From positions 164,973,434 through 165,037,433 of the forward strand of contig JAVMKO010000001.1 in the NCBI GenBank assembly GCA_032164245.1: a stretch of 64,000 nt of DNA, read 5' to 3'. This stretch comes from Sternotherus odoratus. Its lineage: Eukaryota; Chordata; Testudines; Kinosternidae. Made by a program: the position numbers and the translations under genes. The notes under the pieces are model-generated. The model did not search any database. It was not told the DNA's origin and saw nothing but the letters and a program-made list of their open reading frames with translations. Shown piece by piece: positions 1-12,900 of the stretch (the first letter of the stretch is position 1; the number at the start of each line of letters is the position of its first letter).

Positions 1-616
1 CCCCTACAAGTAAGTATCCTATAGTGTGTGTGTATGTATATATGTATGCGCGCACCTCACAAACATGAAATATCCCAGATCCTGTTGCATTGGCAGGGGC
101 TTCCTTCTGCAACAACAGCTTAACGGTCCAGGCACATAGCCTGGCTATTGACCTGAAATCCATGTCTCACCTTATTAATAATAGAAACTCCACAGTTTTT
201 CCCTTAACATCCATTCATTTAGGAAAACTTTAAGAAATGTTGTATCGCCATCTAGCTAAAATAGTAAATATTTAACCTGTTCTTCCTGTGTTGAGTATTT
301 CTCTGTGAACATAGTATATAGTAAGCTCAGATATAATTTTACCAAAAGCAGCAGTTACAGAACACATCAACATGCTATGTCTGAGGATGGTAAAAAAACC
401 CAGGAAGATCCTTATAAGCCATCACAAAATGTCAAATGAGGATCCTGTCAATTGTAACACTGATTTGTTATTGCCTGAAGATTGTGATGGTTATGAACTG
501 TGACTTTTCCCTGTGCCTGCTGTGGAGAAAATTGTCTCCTTCATGGCAGAGTGTTCTGGTTACTAACTTAATCTTTTCACACATACTGTTAATGTGATTT
601 CTTTGATGATTTGCAG
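1..616. other. TTC3 intron, upstream part
   Basis: Ends in the acceptor of window exon 1. Holds a short TG/TA-rich simple stretch near 26-55. Nothing else recognised. Confidence 0.6.
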
Positions 617-697
617 CAGCTGAATCTTGCTGTTATTGACTATGTGGTAGTCATCTATGGACATGCCACTGCTCTCCTTGGAATAGGACGGCCTGAG
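617..697 (+). CDS. TTC3: TTC3 window exon 1 (TPR helix)
   Basis: Encodes 27 residues, starting [15 protein letters not shown] and ending GIGRPE. The acceptor TTGCAG (611-616) is followed by CAG, then donor GAG/GTAAGA. CAG could itself act as an alternative acceptor three bases later; I kept the longer form because the Gln fits the TTC3 family. Both ends are phase 0. It forms the first helix of the second TPR pair. Confidence 0.93.
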
Positions 698-3600
698 GTA
701 AGACTTTAAGGTATTACGGTTGATTCTTCTGAATCTTAAAATTCTAGTTCAGACATTAGGTGATCTACCAGACCTTTTATGAGCAGGCAGAAATGGCTGG
801 GTGAACTTCAGGAAGGGAGGTTTTGACTGTTAGTAATGTTGTGTACTGTCCAAATAAGCTTGTATTTGGACTTGTAGAAATAAAGTACTAAGTAAGAAAA
901 TTACCTGTAAGTTTTCAAATGGGATTCCAAGTCTACTAGTGAAAGGGAAATCAGTTCTGCACATCATTTTTTTTTTTCATTCTCTTCTCTTCTTTTTTTT
1001 TAAAAAAATTGTATTTAGAGAGTGAGTAACTTGAGTAGACCCACCTACCGTAACAAGTCACTTTTTAGTAGCATTTTAAATATTTTTGGTCCATGAATGC
1101 CCAACAGCAGATAAGGATTAAGGTTCTGCCTTATTTCGTTAGAGTACTTTTATAATAATATAAAGTACTCCAATTTTATAAATATTTTGGAGTACTTTTA
1201 AAAAAAGGGTTCTAGTAGCTTTCTTGTCTCTTGGGATTTGGGGTTATTTAATGTATATTTTATTCAGCAGAAAAGACTACTAATAACATTTTACACTGGC
1301 CTCCCTAAAGTAATAAAATGAATGGATCATGAGAGGGAAGCTTAATTTCCAGAACATCATAGGCAGTGCTGCATTTTTTTATGCAGTTAAGAACTGTTAT
1401 CCAAAAGCAGTTTGCCTTTAAAAAAAAAAAAAAAAAAAAAAGCTCTCTCAATCATTATTTGATTATCTTAAACTTCTTTTGAAGGAATTAGCAAAGGCTG
1501 AAGACCAGTTTAACAGAATAATGGAGCATTATCACAAGGAGAGATTTAATTGCTTGGCACATTATGGAATTGGAAAAGTATACCTTAGACAAAACAGGTA
1601 TGTATAATTTAAAACTTCATTTTTATTAAGCTTGGTGCAGAGACAAATGAACTTAGATTTACTCTATAAATGAAGATATTTGTAACAAACATCCTTATCG
1701 TTAATAGTTAACCCTTTCTCCACTATCATGCACTTCATACAGTCTTTAGTTTATGATGGCTTTCAATTTCACAAGCACGAAGCATTCCATTCCATGTAAG
1801 GTTGCATGAAATAGCTGTAGAAGTTGTGACCTCACCGTCTTGTATTTGTTTAAAATTTAGATTTTCAGATGCTATACATCAGTTCATGAAATCACAAACA
1901 ATGATTAATAGTAGAATTGTACCTGGAATATTAACTTGGCCCACAACATCAGTTGTCATTGAAGAGACTCGGACTGAGAAATTACAGGTAAATGAAAGTT
2001 TCACCCCTGTAAGTCAGAGAATTTCTTAATGAATGGGAAGTTACTGATTTAATACAATTTCACTCAGCTAATGAATCTTGGCTTTTTATATCACCAAGAC
2101 ACAAGAAGGGAGAAGCAAGAGTCCTCAGAATCCTCATCCCAATTGTATTTCTTGGCAATTAAAATATCCTCAACCCAAGCCCCAGTTTGTAAAGAGCTGG
2201 GATCTGTTCCCTTAGTACCAAATCAGCACTGCTTGAATGGGCTGGGCTCCCTTCTGAATGTACTCGCTTCCTAAAACTTGGGATTTAGGAAGGACCTTGA
2301 GCTTTAGTATCTTTTTTGGTAGCATGTTGTGAAACTACACTGCCAGTGTTGTCTAAGTGTTAGTCAATCAGTTAGTTTCTTAACTCTTAGAAATTTAGTG
2401 CAGAAAAATTTCTGTAATACATTGGACACGATCAGTAATAAATCATAATTAATAAAGAATGGAAGTACCGAGAAAAATGAAATTAAGTAACAGTTTGTCA
2501 GTTTTTAAAGCCAACATTTTCCAGGGGTTTAACAACACGATTCCCAGTAATTTTAGTGGGAGTAGTATGGTTACATTTCTTGATCAGCCTTGAAAATCTC
2601 AACCGTTAGCATTGAAATAGTAGAAACAAAACTCTTTTTTTTTTTCATTCACAAACACTATAGAACTATTAATATGTAAGATGATGGTCTGGCCAAGCTG
2701 TAGTACTTCTGGGGGAATTATTGTGCATATAATTTTTAATTTTTGGCACAGATTTTAAAATCTGAGCAAAGGTGTGATTGTAGTATGACCCTTCTCACGG
2801 CTTTCTTTTGACTCCCCTTCAGAATCAACTATTCTGCCAGGGACTCGGAAGGATTTTTTGGAGGTGTGGGGGGACATTTATCTGTATTTGCGCAATGGCG
2901 CAGAATTAATACCCCAGAAGTACTGTATGCAGAGAGGCTATGAATTCGTTACTGACAACTGTATAAAACAAAGAACTTTTGAAATATTTTGTGGTATGTA
3001 GGGGGGGTGTTTTTAAAATAAGGCTCTGAAAATGTGGTGTCTCTTTCACCCTAAAAACCTCCAAATCTTAAAAATGTAAGTAGAGAGGTATTTGATTAAT
3101 TGATTTTTATGGCTGTGAAATCATGTATTCTTTGGGACAGTGTGATACCTCTATTTGTGATTTTATTTGATGTTTTCTAGTTGATGTTGGAGAATTTAAT
3201 TGAGGAATGCAAGTTTCCTCCAGAGCCAGATGCAGTTTGTTCTTATCCGCAGTGCCATGGACATTCGAAAATTCAAATCTATTTTACTGACCCAGACTTC
3301 AAGGTAAACTTGGTTTTTTTAAGGGTTTTGGAGCTTAAACTTTTTGTTTGAGTTATGTGCTTCGTGCATTATTAAAGTTTTATGTGAAGCATAAATTCTT
3401 TTTATTTTTTTTGAATGCTACGTTTTTTTTCTTTTGAAAGCATAAATTCCTGTGATCTTCAAATTTTAGGGTTTTATACAGATAACTTGCTGTCAGCAGT
3501 GTAAAGTGGAGTTTCACATCAGCTGTTGGAGAAAGCTGAAAACTACAGTTTATAGTGATAAAAATGACAAGGTAAGAGCCATATCCAACTTCTATTTAAG

Positions 3601-6600
3601 TATTCATTATTAACTGTTTTCCAGGGGTATAGCTGTGCCAAAGTCATTAAGATGAGTATAGTCCTAGAGCCTTAACATTTCACCTGTCCTCAGGAGAACA
3701 TACAGTTTGTGTTGCAGGGCATAGGGCAGTGATGGCAAACCTTTTTGAGCCCAAGTGCCCAAACTGCAAACCAAAACGACTTGGTTTTTTTCAAAGTGCC
3801 AACACCCCCGCTTGACTCGGGACCCCCCCCCCCCCCGGCCTCAGCAGCGCGGCTCACACCCCCCCCCCCCCGGCCTCAGCAGCGCGGCTCACCCCCCCCC
3901 CCCCCCCGGCCTCAGCAGCGCGGCTCGCCCCCCCCCCGGCCTCAGCAGCGCGGCTCACCCCCCCCCCGGCCTTGCCTCCCCCCCCTTGCCTTGCCTTGCC
4001 TTGCCTTGCCTTCCCTCCCCTCGCCTTGCCTCCCCTCCCCTCGCCTCCCCCTTGCCTCCCCTCCCCCCCTTGCCTCCCCTCCCCCCCTTGCCTCCCCTCC
4101 CCCCCCTTGCCTCCCCTCCCCCCCTTGCCTCGCCTTGCCTCCCCCCCCTTGCCTTGCCTCCCCCCCTTGCCTTGCCTTGCCTCCCCCCCTTGCCTTGCCT
4201 CCCCGCCTTGCCTCCCCCCCTTGCCTTGCCTTGCCTCCCCCCCTTGCCTTGCCTTGCCTCCCCGCCTTGCCTCCCCCCCTTGCCTTGCCTTGCCTCCCCC
4301 CCTTGCCTTGCCTTGCCTCCCCCCCTTGCCTTGCCTTGCCTCCCCCCCTTGCCTTGCCTTGCCTCCCCCCCTTGCCTTGCCTTGCCTCCCCCCCCTTGCC
4401 TTGCCTTGCCTCCCCCCCTTGCCTTGCCTTGCCTCCCCCCCTTGCCTTGCCTTGCCTCCCCCCCTTGCCTTGCCTTGCCTCCCCCCCTTGCCTTGCCTTG
4501 CCTCCCCCCCTTGCCTTGCCTTACCTCCCCCCCTTGCCTTGCCTTACCTCCCCCCCTTGCCTTGCCTTGCCTCCCCCCCTTGCCTTGCCTTGCCTCCCCC
4601 CCTTGCCTTGCCTTGCCTCCCCCCCTTGCCTTGCCTTGCCTCCCCCCCTTGCCTTGCCTTGCCTTCCCCCCCCTTGCCTTGCCTTCCCCCCCCTTGCCTT
4701 GCCTTCCCCCCCCTTGCCTCGCCTTCCCCCCCCTTGCCTCGCCTCCCTTGCCTTGCCTCCCCCCCCCGCCTTGCCTTGCCTCGCCTCCCCCCCTTGCCTT
4801 GCCTTGCCTCGCCTCCCCCCCTTGCCTTGCCTTGCCTCGCCTCCCCCCCCTTGCCTTGCCTCGCCTCCCCCCCTTGCCTTGCCTCGCCTCCCCCCCCTTG
4901 CCTTGCCTTGCCTCCCCCCCCTTGCCTTGCCTTGCCTCCCCCCCTTGCCTTGCCTCCCCCCCTTGCCTTGCCTTGCCTCCCCCCCTTGCCTTGCCTTGCC
5001 TCCCCCCCTTGCCTTGCCTTGCCTCCCCCCCCTTGCCTTGCCTTGCCTCCCCCCCCTTGCCTTGCCTTGCCTCCCCCCCTTGCCTTGCCTCCCCCCCCTT
5101 GCCTTGTTTTGCCTCCCCCCCTGCCTTGCCTCGCCTCCCTCCCTTGCCTTGCCTCGCCTCCCCCCCTGCCTTGCCTCGCCTCCCCCCCTTGCCTTGCCTC
5201 GCCTCCCCCCCTTGCCTTGCCTTGCCTTCCCCCCTTGCCTTGCCTTTCCCCCCTTGCCTTGCCTCCCCCCCTTGCCTTGCCTCCCCCCCCTTGCCTTGCC
5301 TTGCCTCCCCCCCTGCCTTGCCTCGCCTCCCTCCCTTGCCTTGCCTCGCCTCCCCCCCTGCCTTGCCTCGCCTCCCCCCCCTTGCCTTGCCTCGCCTCCC
5401 CCCCTTGCCTTGCCTTGCCTTCCCCCCCTTGCCTTGCCTTCCCCCCTTGCCTTGCCTCGCCTCCCCCCTTGCCTTGCCTTGCCTTCCCCCCCTTGCCTTG
5501 CCTTCCCCCCTTGCCTTGCCTTTCCCCCCTTGCCTTGCCTTCCCCCCCCTTGCCTTGCCTTGCCTTCCCCCCCCTTGCCTTGCCTTGCCTTCCCCCCCTT
5601 GCCTTGCCTTGCCTTCCCCCCCCTTGCCTTGCCTTGCCTTCCCCCCCTTGCCTTGCCTTGCCTTCCCCCCCCTTGCCTTGCCTTGCCTTCCCCCCTTGCC
5701 TTGCCTTGCCTTCCCCCCTTGCCTTGCCTTGCCTTCCCCCCTTGCCTTGCCTTGCCTTCCCCGCCTTGCCTTGCCTCCCCCCCTTGCCTTGCCTCCCCCC
5801 CTTGCCTTGCCTTGCCTCCCCCGCCTTGCCTTGCCTCCCCCCTGCCTTGCCTCGCCTCCCCCCCTGCCTTGCCTCGCCTCCCTCCCTTGCCTTGCCTCGC
5901 CTCCCTCCCTTGCCTTGCCTCGCCTCCCCCCCTTGCCTTGCCTCGCCTCCCCCCCTTGCCTTGCCTCGCCTCCCCCCCTTGCCTTGCCTTGCCTTCCCCC
6001 CCTTGCCTTGCCTTGCCTTCCCCCCCTTGCCTTGCCTTGCCTTCCCCCCCCTTGCCTTGCCTTGCCTTCCCCCCCTTGCCTTGCCTTGCCTTCCCCCCCC
6101 TTGCCTTGCCTTCCCCCCCCCTTGCCTTGCCTTGCCTTCCCCCCCCTTGCCTTGCCTTGCCTTCCCCCCCCTTGCCTTCCCCCCCTTGCCTTGCCTTGCC
6201 TTCCCCCCCTTGCCTTGCCTTGCCTTCCCCCCTTGCCTTGCCTTGCCTTCCCCCCCTTGCCGTGCCTTGCCTCGCCTCGCCTCGCCTCGCCTCGCCTCCC
6301 GCGCCTCGCCTCGCGCCTCGCCGCGCCTCCGCCTCCGCTCTCCTTCTTGCCTTGCCTCGCCTCCTGCCTCGGCCCCGCCTCCGCTCTCCTTCCCGGGCTC
6401 CGGCTGTCCTTTTACTTCCTCCTCCACCACCCGCTCGCCTCTTACTGACCCCGCCCCTCTGCTCCGGCGTTTTGACGGCGTGCCCACAGAGACGGCTCGG
6501 CGTGCCGGCAGCGGCACGCGTGCCACGGGTTCGCCATCACTGGCATAGGGAAATCCTTTAGGCATCAAGGTGTCTATGGAGGACAGGGATATTTATATAG

Positions 6601-9600
6601 AGGCTCAATGTGTCTGGCCTGTTCTCTTTATGGATGCTTGATTCTCTTAGAAACCTTGTTGTTGAGGCTGCCCCATCAGCTAATACTCCAAAACCAAAAG
6701 GGTTTCAATGTCCATACGGAGACTTTGCCACAATTATCTTCTGCCATCTGTATAATCTTCTGTTGGGAAATTCCAGCAGGTTTGGGATGGGAAAATAAGG
6801 GTGTTAAGATCAGGAAGTACCCTGTCTCAATCCATAGAGTAGAAATTCTGTAGACAAGAAATGGGAGGATTTCACCATTGGTTTGGGGAGTAAAAGAGTA
6901 CATGCCATTAGCCACTGCTCCCATCTTTTTGATCCCAGCCATTTTATGTCATGGTTTGCTTCCCTCAGCTAAATGCAAGTAGAGACCTAAGCTTTAGTGA
7001 TGGTCTTAATTAGCTTCGTCAGTTCAGGTTCACTGTACACAACAACTAGGCTGACCATACGTCCCATTTTGAACGGGACAGTCCCGTTTTTTTAATGTTT
7101 TTTAACCGTCCCGTCTTTTTGTCCAAAATATCAATTTTGTCCCGTTTTGGGGGCAGGACTCATAAAACGTGGACTCATAAAACAGGGAGTCATAAAACGT
7201 CCCCCCCCCCCCCCTGCCGCCGCCGCCGGCGCGCTCGGCCCCCGGCTGCAGCTCCGGACAGCTCCGATCTGCCGCCTCCTCCAGCCCGCCGCCCGCTGCC
7301 GCCTCCTCCTCTCTATTCCTCCTTCTCTCCATCCCCCTTCTCCATCCCTCCCTTCCTCCCTGCTCTCTCCCTCCATCCACTGCCTCCTCTCACTCCCTCC
7401 ATCCCTTCTCTCTTCATAAAACCTGGCCGGCAGCCCCCCCGCCGGCGCGCTCAGCCCCCGGCTGCGGCTCCGGACAGCTCCGATCTGCCGCCTCCTCCAG
7501 CCCGTCGCCCGCTGCCGCCTCCTCCTCTCTATTTCTCCTTCCCTCCATCCCTCTCTTCTCTCCACCCCCCTTCTCCATCCCTCCCTTCCTCCCTGCTCTC
7601 TCCCTCCATCCATTCTTTGTATTCTTTTGATTGTATTCTAGTGCTAGCCACGATTCTACAAAATACAACGTTCTAAATGAAAAGTCACTTAAAAACCAAA
7701 CAGAAGTGGTTTGACTTTGTCAGAAATCTCCGCCCCGCCCCTCCCCGCATCTTCCTCTGAAGTGACATTGACCCACTTTCAGGAAGTGTTTCCATTTTGA
7801 TGGTCCATACATCCTGAAGTGGTTCCAGAGAGCCAGGTGCTGAGCCCAGTCATCCTGCCTCGTGGCAGCCTGGCAGAACTCCAGTGAAGCTACTCTGGGT
7901 TCACACAGTTGCAGGATGCCTCCTCTCGCTCCCTCCATCCCTTCTCTCTATCCCCTTCTCCATCCCTCCATCCCTTCCTTCCTCCCTTCTCTCTATCCCT
8001 CCATCCCTCTCTTCCTTCTCTCCATCCCCCTTCTCCATCCCTCTCTCCCTCCGTCCACTGCCTCCTCTTCCATCTCCCTTCTCTCCATCCCTCCTTCTCG
8101 CTGTCCCTTGCCTCCTCCATCCCCCATGCTCCCTACCCCCATCTCTTCTCTCATCCATCCATCCTCTCCCTTCTCACCTTCGTGCCTTCTCTCCCTCCGT
8201 CCCCTCCATCCTCTTCATCCCTCATCCCCCCTTCTCTCTCTCCCTCCATCCTCTTCATCCCCCATCCCTGTTCTGCTTATTCCTCCATCCATCCCCCCGA
8301 CCCCCTCTTCCTCCCCCCACCCAGCGCTGGGGGGCCCAGGTGGGGCCATCCCCCCCCCCCCGTCCCGTTTTTGCCATCCCAATGTCCCGTTTTTGTCTAA
8401 AGGAAATATGGTCAGCCTAACAATAACATTTCTGTACAAAAGCACAGAGAGAGTGCATCTTTCCATTTTATTGAAAATAGTTTTGTTTGTTTGTTTGTTT
8501 TTTACATACCTGATCTTCCTCCACAGGATTTTCTTCAAGAGTCATGTTTCACTCCTGATTGTAGAGGCCTCATTTCAAAAATTGTTATCTTCAGTTCTCG
8601 TCTCGTGAAACGTGAGGTAAGTAAACAAACATCAATGTGAAATGAGAATCAGTTTTTTAAAACAAATCCTCATCTTTCAATGAAGATCTACTGAAGACTT
8701 GTACAATGTTACTTACTGCCAGTGTGCAGTTACATAATTTCACTAGAAGATAACAACACTTTACATACCTCAATTAACTTTTTTAACCACGTTGAGGGAG
8801 GTGGTGTTAGTGGTTGTGGGTTTTGTTCCTATTTTAAAAATGGGTAAAAAGAGGCATAGGATTGAGTGATTTGCCCTTCGTGAGATAGCAAGTCAATCTA
8901 CTGTGTTGCACTTATTACAAAACCACAGCTAAACTGGAATGTTTTAAATATAAGCTTCTTACATTTATTAGAAGACCTTGATGTACAAATGTAATTTAGT
9001 GGGAGCTTCACTGAATTTTCATAATACCATAAGTATGAGGTGGTCTGGCTCTACTAGTTTTAACGGAGCCATGCTGTCTCAGATTCCTTGCACCTAAGTA
9101 TCACAGCTTGTTTTGGACTGGTGACATTCTGAAATGACTGATCATTGGAGGAGCAGGCTTTCCGCCTGTTGGGGAAGAAGTAAATCCAGTTCTTCGAGCT
9201 TGGCCTCTTGAGCTCTTGATTGGAGATTTTCCATTCGCGGTGTCTCTTCGGCCCCTGCGTGCACTTGATAAAACCTCGTGCCACACACCAACTGTTTTTA
9301 GAGCTGCACTGGTGAAATACCTAAGTTCTTCTCTACCACATCAGCCTGAGACTGAGTTCTAGCATGTCCGCCTCAACATGTTCCACATTAACGACACGGC
9401 TACAACTATGTGGCACTATTGTACTTATATACCACTGTTCTTAGTTAGTTTTGTGTTTCTAGTTAGCATTAACTGTTGTTAGTATAGGATTAGTTAGATA
9501 GTAGTGAAAGGTTTTTGGTTTTTTTCTCTCCCTTTTTTTCTGTGGAGCTTATTTGACCAGGACATGGATGGCTCACCAGGTTTCAAATGCTGTCTCTTGT

Positions 9601-9825
9601 CAGGAGGCTGTTCCTGTCAGCGATGACCATGCTAGGTGTATCATTTGCTTGGGAGAGTCCCATATCTCCCAAAAGTGTAACTCTTGTTTTGGGTTTTAAA
9701 CCTACAATACAAGAGAACTGGGAGTTCAAACTGAGGCTTCTGATGATGGAGCGGTGCCTTTGACCCACTGCTGGGTCGGGTCGGGTCGGGTCGGGTCGGG
9801 TCGGGTCGGGTCGGGTCGGGTCACG

Positions 9826-9915
<90 letters not shown>

Positions 9916-12900
9916 CTCTTTATATTTGTCTTCAAACAGATCCAGCATCCTTCAACCTCAGCCCAAGTCTCCCCTAAGAGGGAGAAGACTTGAGAGCTTT
10001 CCCTGAATCCTCCAAAGAAGAGAAATTCAGTCTTCCATCACAAGAAGCCAGCTCTCAAAAGGCCATGATCTCCCACTAAGTCCACAGTGTTGGAGTCCTT
10101 GACCTCTCTGCTTGGTGCCATGGAGGTGAAGGACTCTCTCTGTCTGGTACCAGTGGGACAGGTAGATCCTGGAGTGCTTCAGAGAAACGTGGCTCCAGCA
10201 GGCCCATGGTGGTACCTGTGAAGGACAGGGAGGCCCAGGACATAGACTACTCTAAAATAGTACTGTCTACTTCAGAGTTACCAGTAATAATTGTGGCGAT
10301 GGATGCATCATTGATAGGGTGGAAAGCACACTTCAATACCCTCACAACTCAGGGCCAATTGTCACCTCCGGAAACCAGCTTCTCTATCAACCTGTTGGAA
10401 CTCAGGACAGTCAGAAACACCTGTCTTCACTTCCTACTCTTCAACAGGAACAACTCAGTCAGAATCATGACAGACATTGCGGCTTACATGTTCTATATCA
10501 ACAAACAGGAAGGAGCAAGATGCCCCTCCCTGTGTGATAAAACTATAAAGTTTATGGAACTGGTGTATAGCCCATCAGATTAATCTCACAGCTGTTTTCC
10601 TTCCTGGAGTCCAGAATGTTGCAGCCGATGTACTCACAACAAACCAGCTGTACAAATTGGAGTTGGAGCCTCATATGCTTCAGAGGATATTCCACATGTG
10701 GGGACTTCCAGAGGTGGACCTGTTTCCTACATTAAGCAATAAGAATTGTCCCCTATCCTGCTCAAGAGGAGGCCTAGTTCAGCACTCTTTGGGGGATGCT
10801 TTTCTCCTTTCCTGAACGAAGGCCTTTTCTACACAGTCCCTCCAAATATCGCTTATACTTAGAATGATGAACAATGCCAGGACAATGTCAAGGTTATCCT
10901 TATAGTACTGGCCTAGCTACGACAGTATCTTGGTATATTTCCCTACTTCACTTGTGTGCCCAACCAGCGTTCAGTCTTCTGACCATCCCTCATCTCCTCT
11001 CCTAGAGCACAGGTTGTGCGGTTCACCCTGATTTAGGGGTTCTTCCACCTCTGAGCATGGCTCCTAAATGGTTCATGGGATTAGAATCCATCTGCTCAAT
11101 AGGAGTACAACAGGTATTACTAAAAGGTAGAAGGGAGTCAACTCACATTGCTTAGCTTTTAGAAATGAAAAAGGTTCAACCACTGGTGTCACCATCACTT
11201 GTTTGTGCCTGAATCCTCTTAATATCAGCCATCTTGGATTACCTGCTACACTTGAAGAAATCTGAGTGATCAGTTAGCTCTTTTAAGGTTATCAGCAATG
11301 CTTTGCCCACTAGAAGTGTTTTTTATGTTTTCTCACCCTGTGTGCTTAAGATTGGTTAAGGGTTTAGGGAACCTGTACTCCAGGATTAAGGGTCCTACTC
11401 CTACTTTGGATCTCATCCTGGTACTTAAATACCTTATTGGACCTTCGTTTGAACCTATGGCAACCTGCTTCTTGCTTCTTATCTATGAAGCTGGCCTTGC
11501 TAGTAGATATCATGTCAAGTCAAAGGGCTGGGGAGATTGAGGCCTTGATGACAGACTGTGCTCCCCATTTATGATACTTTTCAACAACAAGGTCTATTTA
11601 TTGCCTGCACCCTAAATTCTTTCCTAAAGTGCTGTCAGATTTTCATCTTAACCAGGTCACTCATCTGTCAGAGTTTTTCCCTAAACCACATAAATCCCAG
11701 CACGAGATCTCCTTTCAAACTTTATAGAGGTTAGATGAGTATTAGCCTTTTATCTAGGTAGAACCGAGCAATTTCAGAAATCACCTAGATTGTGTCCATC
11801 GCAAAGAGATCCAAGGAGTCCACAATCTCTACACAAAGACTTTGGACCTCTGGGTGCATTGTTATATGCTACATTGCACTTGGTGCTCTTTTTCTCCAAA
11901 GGATTATAGCACATGCTCTACCAGATCACTGACTACTGCCACAGCTTTAGTCAAGAACATTCCAGTATCTGAGATGTGTGTAGCTTCCACATGGGCCTCA
12001 ATGCATGCTTTTTCTAAACACTCAACCTTGGTCCATGCTGTCAGATCTGTTGTGATGGTTGGTACAGCTATACTGTCTTTAGTCTTAGTGAGTTCCAAAG
12101 CTCCTTTCTTGCTGTGGGTGTACTGCTTGAGAGTCACCTGAAGTGGAGCTCCCATATGGATACTACTCAAAAAGAAGAGGTTACTCACCTTGTGCAGTAA
12201 CTGGTTCTTTAACATGTGTCCCTGGATGGATGCTCCATTAACAGCCCTTCTTCCCCTTTTTTTTGGACTGGTGTTTTGTTGGAAGTTTGGATAGAGAAGG
12301 AACTGAGGGGGATTTGCGCTTGCAGCACTCTATACCCTCATTGTGTAACACAAGGTTGCATAGAGCATGTGCATAGGTTGAATGAACACTGCTAATGGAA
12401 AATCTCTGATCAAGGGCTCAAGAGATGCATGCACACTTGAAGTGGAGCACATATAGGGACATGCATTTAGAAGGACTACAGTTACTGTGCAAGATGAATA
12501 ACCTCTTCTTTTAGTAAATAGAAAGCATTTATCTAAGGTTTTCTGTATTATCTGGTAGGGCATAAAATATTTGAAATAAACGTTGGAGAACATAGCCGTG
12601 GGATATTTGGCAATGATTTAATTGAGGTACTGTAGTCTTTCTCCAGTATTGCCACAGAATATTGTCCAAGTCAATCTGTGGTCACTGCCTTTCTGTTGGT
12701 GGCTAGTGAAGCTGAATTCCAGATTGCTATTTGGCAGTTGGGCCATTGGCGTTAACCATTAGCCATTAGGGCTTAATATGTAAGGGATTCTTTAATCCCA
12801 GAGCTCAGGCAGGAAGAGGCTTTATGACCCAAAGTTACCACTGTATCCAAAGAAAATAATGACCGTATTAGAGAATTCCCTTATAAGGAGGGAAAGAAAC

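Larger units (their letters stand above)
9060..12250 (+). mobile_element. DIRS-type retrotransposon relic, copy 1
   Basis: Degenerate element in the same orientation as TTC3. In order: a 5' region; a gag-like zinc knuckle [14 protein letters not shown] near 9635-9676 (C-x2-C-x4-H-x4-C); a (GGGTC)n/(CA)n array; an RNase H-like segment at 10206-10583 with [28 protein letters not shown] and [18 protein letters not shown]; and a tyrosine-recombinase-like C-terminus at 11920-12120. The 3' end includes GAGGTTACTCACCTTGTGCA near 12178. Frames are broken by stops, so it is inactive. The family is named from these motif strings; the 5' border is uncertain. Confidence 0.75.

Noticed and set aside
350..500. 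A 40-codon open stretch in the intron before exon 1 that looks protein-like
   Set aside because: No usable acceptor or donor in frame, and exon 1 already joins directly to the expected upstream TTC3 sequence in the family.
3745..6561. Open frames of 858-938 codons on + in three frames, rich in Pro, Leu, Cys and Ala
   Set aside because: They arise because a C/T-rich repeat cannot make stop codons. The encoded repeats change with frame and none has codon bias or homology; the region is a MITE core in an intron.
4544..6568. A 674-codon open frame on the minus strand rich in Gly, Lys, Ala and Arg
   Set aside because: Antisense reading of the same minisatellite; low complexity and no start context or domain.
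6551..7046. Overlapping 60-88-codon frames on both strands between two MITEs
   Set aside because: Mutually overlapping, no splice context or recognised family; could be decayed transposon DNA but I could not assign it.
7095..8608. Several Ser/Pro-rich frames on both strands
   Set aside because: Composition artefacts of the C/T-rich core of the element at 7047-8419; one runs into TTC3 exon 6 in a different frame.
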